Shown piece by piece: positions 8,440 to 17,446 of a stretch of DNA of 64,000 nucleotides. Made by a program: the position numbers and the translations under genes. Each line of letters begins with the position of its first letter. Within the stretch, counting starts at the first letter, position 1. The stretch comes from CAXPZW01 sp049594615 (lineage in GTDB: Bacteria > Bacteroidota > Bacteroidia > Flavobacteriales_D > Sanyastnellaceae), in assembly GCA_049594615.1 (NCBI GenBank), contig JBMYJR010000002.1, positions 1 to 64,000 on the forward strand, written 5' to 3'. A model generated the notes under the pieces. It did no database searches and had not been told where the DNA came from. It worked only from the letters and a program-made list of their open reading frames with translations.

Positions 8440-11232
8440 ATGAAAAAGACGTTATACCTGCTGGCCGCCGTGTTGATGGCCTCACTTGCAACCCAAGCCC
8501 AAAACTGGACCTTGGAGTGGAGCGATGAATTCAACGGCACATCCTTAAACCTGTCCGATTGGAACTACGATTTGGGCACGGGAAGCCAGTACGGTCTGAA
8601 CGGTTGGGGCAACAACGAGTTGCAGTATTACCGTGAGGAAAACGTCTCAGTGGGTGGAGGTGTGTTGACCATTACAGCCTTGGAGCAACCCTTTGGCGGC
8701 ATGAATTACACTTCAGGAAAAATCCACACCAAGACCAAGCAAACCTTTTCTTCGGGCAAGATTGAAGCCCGCATCAAAGTGCCGGTTGACCAAGGCATGT
8801 GGCCCGCATTTTGGCTGCTGACTGACCCCGGTAACCTGACTTCTAACTCGGCCGGATGGCCACCAGAGATCGACGTGTTCGAAAGCGTCGGATCCAACCC
8901 CTCAACAGCTTACGGAACCCTCCATGCTGGCACATGGCCTGATGTACAGAGCAATGGCGGTTCCACCACTCTTAGCGGCGAAACCCTCGCCGATGATTTT
9001 CACATCTACACCGTCGAATGGTACAACGACCACATCGTGTGGTTCATGGACGGCGTACAATTCCACGAAGTCAATGCGCAAGACATGCATCCCTTGGGTT
9101 GGCAGTTTGACGATGTGGACTGGTTCCTGATCCTCAATCTTGCCGTAGGTGGCAACTGGCCCGGATCTCCCGATGGTAGTACCAACTTCCCCGCAACCAT
9201 GGAAGTGGATTACGTACGCGTTTTCAGCTACGATGCCGCCGACTTGACCGACGTCACTTTCCGCGTAGACATGTCGCAAGAAACCCTGGCACCCACTGAC
9301 GTGGTCTACGTCAATGGCAATTTCAACGACTGGTGCGGCACCTGTAATCCCATGACCGACATGGGCGACGGAACATGGGAAACCACCTTGCCACTTCCTG
9401 TGGGCGTCTACGAGTACAAATACACCACCAACGGTTGGGCCGGAGTGCAGGAAAGCTTCCCTGCAGAAACACCCTGTGCGGTGACCACTTACGATGGCCC
9501 CAACGTATATGTCAACCGAGGTTTGAGCGTGCAGTGGGACGACCAAGTGTTGCCCATGGTTTGTTTTAACAGTTGCGACTGGTGCCCTGGATTCAGCGAA
9601 GTCAACTGCACCGATCCTTTGGCGATCAACTACAACGCAGACGCCCCCTTTGACGACGGCAGCTGCGAATATGCAGTGACCTTCAACGTAGACATGTCAT
9701 GCGAAGGCCCTGCTTCGTTTACTACTCCGTCCATTGAAGGGCCAAGCACCGGTTGGTGCGGCAGCTGCGTAACCATGGCCGATCCTGACGGAGACAACAT
9801 TTGGTCGGTGACCTTGACCTTGCCTGTGGGCGACTACGAGTACAAGTACGCCCACGACAACTGGGCGGGACAAGAGGACCTGCTCGACGACTTGTGGGCT
9901 GGTAATGGCGGATGCGTAGTGGTGACCGACTGGGCCAACTATGCCAACCGCAGTGTGAGCATTCCCGGCGATGGCTTGGAGTTCGACGATACGTACAACA
10001 CCTGCACAGCTTGCGTCTCCTCAAACGACGGTTGCATGGACGTCAACGCGTGCAACTACGACGCATCGGCCTTGAGTGACGACGGCTCCTGTGTTTACGC
10101 CACGGGGTGCGATACGTGTTCAGGCGCCACAGATGGCACCGGCACCGTGGTGGACAACCCCGAAGTAGGGGAGGCCTGCGACGATGGAAACGGGGCCACC
10201 TTAAATGACACCATCCAAGCCGACTGCACATGTGCAGGACAGCTCACAGGGTGTACCGACGTCCTGGCCAGCAATTACGACGCAGCAGCTGTGATCGACG
10301 ACGGTTCGTGTGAATACGAAGTGACCTTCCATGTGGATATGAATTGCGAAGGTCCCGCCGGATTCACCGCGCCTGCCATTGAAGGACCGCTCTTTGGTTG
10401 GTGCGGCAGCTGTGTAGACATGACTGACCCTGATAACGACGGTATCTTTACCCGCACCATCACACTGTCTGCGGGTGCGTTTGAGTATAAGTATGCCGTA
10501 GACAACTGGACCGAACAGGAAAACTTGCTCGACGATTACCTCGCGGGCACCGGAGGCTGCGTAGACGTCACGGACGGCGCCAACTACGCCAACCGCGTGG
10601 TCAACATCCCTGCAGAAGGCCTTGAGTTCAACGATATCTACGGACGCTGTGGACTGTGTGCGGCTCACAACGTCACCTTCCAGGTGGACATGAGCGGAGA
10701 GACCGTTTCTCCGAACGGCGTTCACATCGCTGGATCCTTCAACGGCAACGACCCTGCTGCCACACCCATGACCTCTATAGGGCTGGGCGTGTACCAAGCT
10801 ACTGTTGCAGTTGCGCAGGGCAGCACCGTGAGCTACCGCTTTGTCAACGGCAACACCGCTCCGGGCGAAGAAGTCCTCCCACCCACCTGTGAAACCGCGG
10901 GTTACCGTATCCATGTGGTGGGTACTTCAGATGAAGTGCTCCCTGTGGTGTGTTTTGAGGCGTGCGAAGCGTGCGCGGGATGCACCGATCCCTTCTTTTT
11001 GGAATTCAACCCGTTGGCCACCACGGATGACGGCTCGTGCATGACTCCAGTAGTGTGGGGGTGCATCTATGAAACCGCAGATAACTACGATCCAGCTGCC
11101 AATACCGATGACGGATCCTGCATTGCTCCTTCAGGCAATGTGGATTGCCCCGAAGACCTCGACGGGGATGGCAGTGTAGGAACCACAGATTTGCTCACAG
11201 TCCTTGCCGGATTTGGTGCGGATTGCCCTTAA
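8440..11232 (+). CDS. Secreted GH16 beta-glucanase (laminarinase-type) with four glycan-binding modules
   Basis: 930 residues from the ATG at 8440 (MKKTLYLLAAVLMASLATQAQ signal peptide); longer in-frame starts would lie inside the terminator. A GH16 catalytic domain spans about residues 22-266. It has the family signature EIDVFE, in which Glu143 is the expected nucleophile, Asp145 the helper and Glu148 the acid/base. The unbroken EIDVFE form, together with W-PAFWLL just before it, fits bacterial endo-beta-1,3(4)-glucanases. Four AMPK/CBM48-like modules follow (from about residues 271, 412, 627 and 744), mixed with five cysteine-rich GCTD-type repeats. The last 28 residues are a dockerin-like EF-hand tail. 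It should cut laminarin or mixed-linkage glucan outside the cell. Exact specificity is not readable from sequence. Confidence 0.93.
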   Translation: MKKTLYLLAAVLMASLATQAQNWTLEWSDEFNGTSLNLSDWNYDLGTGSQYGLNGWGNNELQYYREENVSVGGGVLTITALEQPFGGMNYTSGKIHTKTKQTFSSGKIEARIKVPVDQGMWPAFWLLTDPGNLTSNSAGWPPEIDVFESVGSNPSTAYGTLHAGTWPDVQSNGGSTTLSGETLADDFHIYTVEWYNDHIVWFMDGVQFHEVNAQDMHPLGWQFDDVDWFLILNLAVGGNWPGSPDGSTNFPATMEVDYVRVFSYDAADLTDVTFRVDMSQETLAPTDVVYVNGNFNDWCGTCNPMTDMGDGTWETTLPLPVGVYEYKYTTNGWAGVQESFPAETPCAVTTYDGPNVYVNRGLSVQWDDQVLPMVCFNSCDWCPGFSEVNCTDPLAINYNADAPFDDGSCEYAVTFNVDMSCEGPASFTTPSIEGPSTGWCGSCVTMADPDGDNIWSVTLTLPVGDYEYKYAHDNWAGQEDLLDDLWAGNGGCVVVTDWANYANRSVSIPGDGLEFDDTYNTCTACVSSNDGCMDVNACNYDASALSDDGSCVYATGCDTCSGATDGTGTVVDNPEVGEACDDGNGATLNDTIQADCTCAGQLTGCTDVLASNYDAAAVIDDGSCEYEVTFHVDMNCEGPAGFTAPAIEGPLFGWCGSCVDMTDPDNDGIFTRTITLSAGAFEYKYAVDNWTEQENLLDDYLAGTGGCVDVTDGANYANRVVNIPAEGLEFNDIYGRCGLCAAHNVTFQVDMSGETVSPNGVHIAGSFNGNDPAATPMTSIGLGVYQATVAVAQGSTVSYRFVNGNTAPGEEVLPPTCETAGYRIHVVGTSDEVLPVVCFEACEACAGCTDPFFLEFNPLATTDDGSCMTPVVWGCIYETADNYDPAANTDDGSCIAPSGNVDCPEDLDGDGSVGTTDLLTVLAGFGADCP
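11146..11229 (+). other. Dockerin-like EF-hand C-terminal tail of the GH16 enzyme
   Basis: From Cys903 the end reads CPEDLDGDGSVGTTDLL, TVLAGFGADCP. This is the most canonical calcium loop of the five tails (DLDGDGSVG), nearly identical to that of the preceding nine-module protein. Confidence 0.7.
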
Positions 11233-11266
11233 CTTGAATACATACATTGAATCATACCCTTTATCC

Positions 11267-12643
11267 ATGAAACGCATTTTCACCCTCCTCGCCCTTGTGA
11301 TCGCGGCTGTTGCTACCCAAGCCCAGATCATGTACGACAATTCGGAAACCACCCGTCTGCACAGCTACGGGTTTGACATTCCCTTCCCGGATCAACTCGG
11401 CAATGGACTCGACGGAACTGTGTGGCCAGGATGGCACGGCGTACTTGTGCAATACACCGCCAACCCTTGGCCAGATGCCACCAATGATTCACCCACCGTC
11501 TTGGCCTACTCACGTAACCCTGCCGAGTTGTACGACGTGATTGTAATCAACACCGGCGATATGGCCGACGTGACGGACTACGTGGCCGGAACCAAGCAAT
11601 TCACCATGGACGTATGGTCGCCCATTCCAGGCACGGTATTCCAGGTCACCTTGGAGAACGAAACCCTCGCTGCGGGCGGGTACCCAGAAGGACGCCACTC
11701 GGAATACCAAGCGACTTCAACCCTTGGTGCCCAGTGGGAGTCCCTCACCTTTTCACTGACCGGTGAGCCTTGGAGCCAAAGTCAAAACGCAAGCTGGTGG
11801 CCAGATGCGGCTACCGCGCACAACGATGTGGACCGCTACGTGATCCTGATCAACCCAGGCGACCAAGAAGGCAACCAGTACTACCTGGACAACATCACTG
11901 GCCCTGAATTGGCCGTTGAGCCGTGTACCGAGGAGTCTGACATGATGATCATCAATGACGGTGACTGCAACCAGAACCACTGGTACCCTGAATACGCCGA
12001 TGGCCGCATGTCTTTGGTGGCTGATCCCGATGCCAGCCAAACCGACAACTGTTTGGAGTATGCCCGTAACGGTGGCGCCGAGAACGACGTAGTGGTGGGC
12101 AACTTTGGTCAAGCCCTTCCTTTGGGCGATAACCCACAAATCCACATGGACCTGTACGCGTTGTCTGCCGTAACCAGCGTTACCTTGGTGATCCAAGACA
12201 ACCTGTTGAGCGACCTCGCCAACATCACTGTACCCACTTCTGGAACCCTGAACGCTTGGGAAACGCTGACGTTTGACCTGTCTTCGATTTCAAACTTCCC
12301 GAACGCGACCAACTTTGTATTCTTGGTGGATCCAGGTGTGTTGGAGCCCAAGACCGTCTACTTGGACAACATCCGTCTGGAGAACGAAGTATCGGTGAAC
12401 GAAACCGCTGCCCGTGAGCTGCGCGTATACCCGAACCCTTTCACCAATATCCTGAACATCGACACCACTCCAGGTCAAGGCACTTGGACTGTGCTGGATG
12501 CTGCTGGTCGCGTGGTGATGGAGAACACCGGCGCATGGGGCAACCGCCTCGAGCTGGACCTCGCTGATTTGCCAGTAGGCACCTACCAGTTCCAACTGAT
12601 CCAAGACGGCCAGCTGGCTACCCAGACTCTGATCAAGCGCTAA
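11267..12643 (+). CDS. T9SS-exported glycan-binding-like protein, type A sorting domain
   Basis: 458 residues from MKRIFTLLALVIAAVATQAQ; the upstream in-frame start overlaps the GH16 gene and lacks a signal peptide. Two beta-sandwich-like regions (about residues 25-215 and 225-390) share the layout of galactose-binding-like carbohydrate modules: a VI(L)INPGDQEGN..YYLDNI segment in the first, VFLVDPGV..TVYLDNI in the second. This repeated YLDNI ending is usual for CBM-type jelly rolls. The C-terminus (LRVYPNPFTNILNI, VLDAAGRVV, LPVGTYQFQL) is a clear T9SS type A domain. No catalytic motif is seen. It leads a run of seven tightly packed genes and probably binds the glucan at the surface. Confidence 0.75.
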   Translation: MKRIFTLLALVIAAVATQAQIMYDNSETTRLHSYGFDIPFPDQLGNGLDGTVWPGWHGVLVQYTANPWPDATNDSPTVLAYSRNPAELYDVIVINTGDMADVTDYVAGTKQFTMDVWSPIPGTVFQVTLENETLAAGGYPEGRHSEYQATSTLGAQWESLTFSLTGEPWSQSQNASWWPDAATAHNDVDRYVILINPGDQEGNQYYLDNITGPELAVEPCTEESDMMIINDGDCNQNHWYPEYADGRMSLVADPDASQTDNCLEYARNGGAENDVVVGNFGQALPLGDNPQIHMDLYALSAVTSVTLVIQDNLLSDLANITVPTSGTLNAWETLTFDLSSISNFPNATNFVFLVDPGVLEPKTVYLDNIRLENEVSVNETAARELRVYPNPFTNILNIDTTPGQGTWTVLDAAGRVVMENTGAWGNRLELDLADLPVGTYQFQLIQDGQLATQTLIKR

Positions 12644-14646
12644 TGCCACGTCTGCTGTTGCTGTTCCTACTGGCGCTTGGAGGCACACTGCAAGCCCAGG
12701 TATACACGCCCGCCGATTCGGTGCCTTCGTGGCCCGATGGCGGGCTGGAAAGGCCTACTTATGAGCTTGGCAAGATCGTGGACCGCATCACCGTGGGTGG
12801 GTACTACCGATTCTTCGGTTGGAACCGTGCATTGGAGAACGGCTTTCGCGTGCTGCCTGACAATCCCTATGCGAACACGCCTCCCTATGTCATTGGAGTA
12901 GGGGATCTGTATCGAGATCCTCCGATGATCCTCATGAACTTTGGTGTGCGCCCTTCAAGCGGAACTTACTTAGGTATGGACTGGGCGTTCTACTCGAACT
13001 TCACGGGCAATCCCGGTGCCGCTGCGATCAACCTCAATCTTGGGGTAAACATCAATGGCGGTTTCAGCACCGACATTGGTCGCTTTGGGTTCCAGATGGG
13101 CGGGATCAATTGGGTGAACGTATCGGATTTTGTGTTTGGTGCGTTCCAGCCATACGAGCGTTTCAGTGTGTTTGACCGTATACCCTGGGAAGGGGTAAGT
13201 GGCTCTGCCGCGCGTGCTGATAACTTCTTCACCAACGGCTCGGTGAGTCGGGATGCCCGTTTTGGAATGCAGGCCTTCAAAGGGGTGCTCATGGACGGCT
13301 ATGAACTGCCGGGCAATATGTCCTTCCGCGTGCTGTACGGAAAGACGCCTGCTACCGCTTCGTTGGAGGATTCGGTGCCGCGCTTCACCTTGGGGGGACG
13401 TGTGGCCAAGTCGTGGGGCAAAAGCACCGTGGCTTACAACACCATGAACTACGTCATCTACACCGATGCCCAAGCCACCGAGCGCGCGGGAATCGAGTTG
13501 CACACCCTCAGCGGCAACTGGGACCACGAAAAGTTCCAGTTGTGGGCAGAGGGAGGCGTAGGCCGCCTGTACCAAACCGTAGATGATCAAGAATACGACG
13601 AAGGGCTGCGCCTGCGGTTCCGCACCCGTAAAGCGTGGACCAGATTTCCTTTGGAGGTTGAGGTCTTCCGCTTGGCACCAGAGTTTGTCAATTACTACGG
13701 CTCTTTCCTGAGTTTCAACACCAATATTGTCACCGGCGACGCCGTCGCCCAGACCGTGAGTGGCAACAACGGTGCGGGATCATTTGTAGGATCCATCACG
13801 GATGTGGGTCAACTGAGCAACAACCGCCAAGGGTTTAGCCTAAACGCTTGGTTTGATATTGGCGAGAACACGCAACTCAATCTGGGGAACATGGTTTCTC
13901 AGGAAATGGAGCGCATCACCAACCAGCTGTCATTTGGGCACCGCATCAATGGTGTTGCCTTTTCGCGATTCATTACCTTTACCAATAACACCGGTCCGTA
14001 CCGCCGCTGGACCTCATTTTTCCGCGGCGTTTCCGAATCGGTCTTCATCACAGACGTGGATGAAGAGGGGCTACCCCCTGAATTGTTGACATTTAATTCG
14101 CTGCAAGTGCAGCTGAAACAGCGTGTGCGCTGGTCCAAATTGCCGACCTATATTTTTTATGTTGGGTCTTTGGGTTCGGCAACGGACGACCTTCAAATGG
14201 TACCGGCTTTCAATGACAAAGCCTACCTGCGCACCCAATACCACGAGCTGGACGTGTTCATGTCCCCCAAATCCTGGCTGGATCTCGTGTTTACTTTCGG
14301 TCTTGAGCGCATTCAAGCTGGTGACCGCACCAACAACATCTATTACATTGATCAAGACGGCAACTTGGCTGGCGCCAACGTGGAGTACGTGGAAGGTCAA
14401 GTGTTTGGCGACTACGGCATTCCTGGCACTCAAATTCCAGGTTCTAACTATTCTGGCGCAGCCACACCTGCTCAAGGTTTTGTAAACCAAACCAGTACGC
14501 TGTTTGGCGCTGGTTTTGACATCAATATCAGCGAACAGGCCGGTCTGTACGTGCGTCACCGACGCTTCCATCAACTCGATGAAAATTACGGGGAGGACGA
14601 CATCCAAGGTTCCGAAACCACTGTTGAACTCCGCATCCAATTCTGA
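12643..14646 (+). CDS. Predicted outer-membrane beta-barrel protein (first of pair)
   Basis: 667 residues. The ATG overlaps the preceding stop by one base (TAATG), so translation is probably coupled. After a signal peptide (MPRLLLLFLLALGGTLQAQ) the protein is rich in alternating polar/hydrophobic strands with aromatic residues, for example VGGYYRFFGW and FGFQMGGINWVNVSDFVFG. It ends LRIQF, with the terminal phenylalanine expected of a BAM-assembled barrel. No plug, carboxypeptidase-like or TonB-box domain is visible, so it is not SusC. I cannot assign a named family. Its location between a glycan-binding protein and surface lipoproteins suggests a pore or binding barrel for oligosaccharides. 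Confidence 0.7.
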   Translation: MPRLLLLFLLALGGTLQAQVYTPADSVPSWPDGGLERPTYELGKIVDRITVGGYYRFFGWNRALENGFRVLPDNPYANTPPYVIGVGDLYRDPPMILMNFGVRPSSGTYLGMDWAFYSNFTGNPGAAAINLNLGVNINGGFSTDIGRFGFQMGGINWVNVSDFVFGAFQPYERFSVFDRIPWEGVSGSAARADNFFTNGSVSRDARFGMQAFKGVLMDGYELPGNMSFRVLYGKTPATASLEDSVPRFTLGGRVAKSWGKSTVAYNTMNYVIYTDAQATERAGIELHTLSGNWDHEKFQLWAEGGVGRLYQTVDDQEYDEGLRLRFRTRKAWTRFPLEVEVFRLAPEFVNYYGSFLSFNTNIVTGDAVAQTVSGNNGAGSFVGSITDVGQLSNNRQGFSLNAWFDIGENTQLNLGNMVSQEMERITNQLSFGHRINGVAFSRFITFTNNTGPYRRWTSFFRGVSESVFITDVDEEGLPPELLTFNSLQVQLKQRVRWSKLPTYIFYVGSLGSATDDLQMVPAFNDKAYLRTQYHELDVFMSPKSWLDLVFTFGLERIQAGDRTNNIYYIDQDGNLAGANVEYVEGQVFGDYGIPGTQIPGSNYSGAATPAQGFVNQTSTLFGAGFDINISEQAGLYVRHRRFHQLDENYGEDDIQGSETTVELRIQF

Positions 14647-16388
14647 TGAACATGCTTCGCATCCGATATATCCTTGCCTGCCTTGCCGTTCTGCTGACGG
14701 CAGGAGCATACGGGCAAAACAAGAAGGTCACCTTTACCGGTGCAGGTCGACTGTTGCTCAACAGCGACCGCGTCCACGGGGACCTCTTTGACAGCGCTGC
14801 GGTGGCCACCCCTGATACGGTGACCGCGCAACGCGAACTGGGCGGTTACGCCTTGTTTGACCTGGGCTTCGACATCCGTCCGAACGCCCAAACTGAAATC
14901 CGAGCCATCACCCGTATCAACAGCGACCTCGACGGTTTCTGGGGCGCGGGCATTGCCTTTACTGTTCGTGAGCTCTATGCCCGCGGTCTAATCAAAGGCG
15001 CCGTGCGATACAAGATTGGTGACATCGACACCAAGGCCACCCCTTACACCCTCTGGAACAACCAGCGCGATTTGGGCGTGAATACCGCTTCGGCGCTGAA
15101 CGTGTTTGGCGATGTGATTGACTACGAAATGTTCTACCGCGACAACATGTGGCGCCAGCAAGGTGCTGACCTGGACTTTGCGCTTATGATGCCCAAGCTG
15201 GTGGATGAGCTGCAATTCCGCGGGATGATCAGCAAGAACCGCAACACCGATTATTTCTCGCTGCCAGACCGCATGTTTGCCTTGGGTCAATTGACAGCGG
15301 TAAACGGCGATTGGGGCGAGGTGGGTTACACCTATGCCAGCATGTTTGACATTGCGGCTTCGGCCCAATTCAGCGAGTCGGCCTCGACCACCGATGTGCA
15401 TACCGTGCGTTTTGACGTAGGGCTTCCCGGTGACCGTGGCTTGCGTCTGGGAGGTGAGCTCGGCCGCAGCGGTACCCGATACGAAGAAACCTTCGGTGCG
15501 CCGGCTGACACTTCGGGCTCCTTCTTCGATGTGAATCTGAAAGCACAATTGCCGAATTCACCTTGGCAAGTGCGCTTGGGCTACCGCATGGTGGAGTCGG
15601 GATTCCGCAGCCCGGGTGCCCAAAGCCGTCAGCTCAACGTGGGCCGCACGCCGGATGCGTTCTCGTTCCTGACCAACCAAGAGATTGCGCGCCCCATGGG
15701 CATTGGCGATATCTTGAAGGACCCCACCTTGTATAACCTGACCTTTGGCCCTGAGCTCCAGAACTACGATCCTTCCCTTGAGAACGCAGAGCCTTACGGA
15801 GTGGCTACTCCCAACCGACAAGGCGTAACCGTAGGTTTGGCGATGGAACAAGACAGCTCAGTGTTGCGCACCGTGAACATTGAAGGTGGCTTGCTCACCG
15901 AAGTTCAAGGTCGTGGCATTGACGCCTACCGCAACTTTGCATTTGCCCGTGTACGCGCCGGCATCGTGCAAGGACCGGTCAGCGCTTCGGCGGCCTTCCA
16001 GTTCCAGCAAACCAACCGCGACGGATTGACCGGCCAAGGCGAAGGGTTGGACGGCATTGGCCAAGTGGCCCTCAACAGCATCTTTGCCGAGTTGGGTGTG
16101 GCCTACGAGATTGCCCCGAAGATGGACATCGTAGGTGCGTTCTTGTTCTTTGCTGCCGACGGCAACGAGTACACCGCCATCCGCAACAGCTTCAACCAGA
16201 TTACCGACTACCGCGAAATGACTGTAGACCGCGCCGAGACCCTCTCAGCACTCGGTCTGCGTTACCGTTTCTCAGACACAGTTCAACTCACTGTACAACA
16301 ACACTGGCGTGGGTATGAGGATGCGATTGACGCGCAACTCAACTACAACATGAATCAGTTTGTCGTACTCTACAACATGTTCTTCTGA
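14646..16388 (+). CDS. Predicted outer-membrane beta-barrel protein (second of pair)
   Basis: 580 residues. Its ATG overlaps the previous stop (TGATG). The signal peptide MNMLRIRYILACLAVLLTAGAYGQ is followed by an apparently all-beta sequence (VTFTGAGRLLLNS, ALFDLGFDIRPNAQTEIRAITRI, VRYKIGDIDTKATPYTLW) and ends YNMFF, again a barrel-like aromatic C-terminus. It shows no obvious similarity to the preceding barrel beyond architecture. Regions such as LGGELGRSG and LRYRFSDTVQLTVQQHW read as transmembrane strands. Family not recognised. Together with the preceding barrel it occupies the place that SusC/SusD would hold in a classical Bacteroidota glycan locus. Confidence 0.7.
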   Translation: MNMLRIRYILACLAVLLTAGAYGQNKKVTFTGAGRLLLNSDRVHGDLFDSAAVATPDTVTAQRELGGYALFDLGFDIRPNAQTEIRAITRINSDLDGFWGAGIAFTVRELYARGLIKGAVRYKIGDIDTKATPYTLWNNQRDLGVNTASALNVFGDVIDYEMFYRDNMWRQQGADLDFALMMPKLVDELQFRGMISKNRNTDYFSLPDRMFALGQLTAVNGDWGEVGYTYASMFDIAASAQFSESASTTDVHTVRFDVGLPGDRGLRLGGELGRSGTRYEETFGAPADTSGSFFDVNLKAQLPNSPWQVRLGYRMVESGFRSPGAQSRQLNVGRTPDAFSFLTNQEIARPMGIGDILKDPTLYNLTFGPELQNYDPSLENAEPYGVATPNRQGVTVGLAMEQDSSVLRTVNIEGGLLTEVQGRGIDAYRNFAFARVRAGIVQGPVSASAAFQFQQTNRDGLTGQGEGLDGIGQVALNSIFAELGVAYEIAPKMDIVGAFLFFAADGNEYTAIRNSFNQITDYREMTVDRAETLSALGLRYRFSDTVQLTVQQHWRGYEDAIDAQLNYNMNQFVVLYNMFF

Positions 16389-17446
16389 TGAAAAAGATTG
16401 CCCTCTATTCCCTTTGTGCACTGGCCTTGTTGGGTTGCCGCAAAGACAATGTCGAAGGACCAGAATTGGCCGACATTTTTGGCGAGTTTGAAGTGTTCGA
16501 ATCCCTCACTGCCGACAAAAGCGAGGTAAACTTCTCTGCTGGAGAAACCGTGGCCTTCTCGGCCAAGCTCTCGATCCGCACCGATTGGGAACTGCATATC
16601 GTAGGTCAAACCACCGGCGCCCGCAAGGTCATTTCAGGCCGCGCCAAGGACATCACCGGCGAGGTGGCTACTTGGAACGGCACCATCACCTTTGCGCCGA
16701 TTTTTGCCGAGGAGGTGTGCACCACCTACATGACTTTTTTGGAGTACCCTGACGAAATCCTCGAGGGGCCAGAGATCACCATCTCAACGGTAAAACCAGC
16801 AGCAGGTGTGGACCTGTTGATTTCAGACTTCGAGGCCGATGGTCAAGGCTTTCTGCCCTTTACCGAGCCCGCTTCGGACAACTACCGATTGAGTGGAACC
16901 TACTTCCAGCCAGACTACGGCACTCCTCCGGGATTTGTGGAGGTGAACCCAGCCGAGCAAAACGGCTACTGGCGCATGACGGCCAACAACGCGGGTAGCA
17001 TTTTCATTTGTGGCTTTGCTTTGGGCGGCGCAAACGTTCAAGACAACACCGATGGACAGGCCTACTACGCTATGGGCACGAACAACCCCGACAACGTGTA
17101 CTTCAATGCATTCGTACACGGCTTCGGCAATGCCAACACGCGCATGGTGATCAATTTCCAGGAAGACGACAACCTGGACGGCACTTACGACCGATTCACC
17201 GAAGGATCCTGGGGCAAAGAGATCCTGGTGGACTGGACCGGTTGGAAGCTGGTGAGCTTCCCGCTGAGCGAGACGGTGCTCTCGACTTCGGGCGGTTTTG
17301 GTAACATCGACGGTACCGGCCAGAAAGACTTGGACCGCATCCTGAATATGGAATGCCTGCTCTTGGCTGCCGAGGGTACCGCAGGCCTGACCGGCTTTTG
17401 CATGGATTACGCCAATATTACCCTCTTTACCCCCTTTGAACCGTGA
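16388..17446 (+). CDS. Surface lipoprotein, likely glycan-binding
   Basis: 352 residues; ATG overlaps the preceding TGA. The lipobox LLGC puts the lipidated cysteine at residue 17, followed by R-K-D-N. Residues about 30-130 look like an Ig/PKD-type beta domain (SAGETVAFSAKL). Residues about 140-350 look like a jelly-roll carbohydrate-binding domain starting LLISDFEADGQGF and containing VDWTGWKLVSFPLSE, a layout seen in CBM11/CIA30-like folds. Cysteines in the second half may be structural. There is no catalytic motif. By position it is comparable to the surface glycan-binding proteins of Sus-like systems, but sequence similarity to SusE/F is not evident. Confidence 0.65.
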   Translation: MKKIALYSLCALALLGCRKDNVEGPELADIFGEFEVFESLTADKSEVNFSAGETVAFSAKLSIRTDWELHIVGQTTGARKVISGRAKDITGEVATWNGTITFAPIFAEEVCTTYMTFLEYPDEILEGPEITISTVKPAAGVDLLISDFEADGQGFLPFTEPASDNYRLSGTYFQPDYGTPPGFVEVNPAEQNGYWRMTANNAGSIFICGFALGGANVQDNTDGQAYYAMGTNNPDNVYFNAFVHGFGNANTRMVINFQEDDNLDGTYDRFTEGSWGKEILVDWTGWKLVSFPLSETVLSTSGGFGNIDGTGQKDLDRILNMECLLLAAEGTAGLTGFCMDYANITLFTPFEP

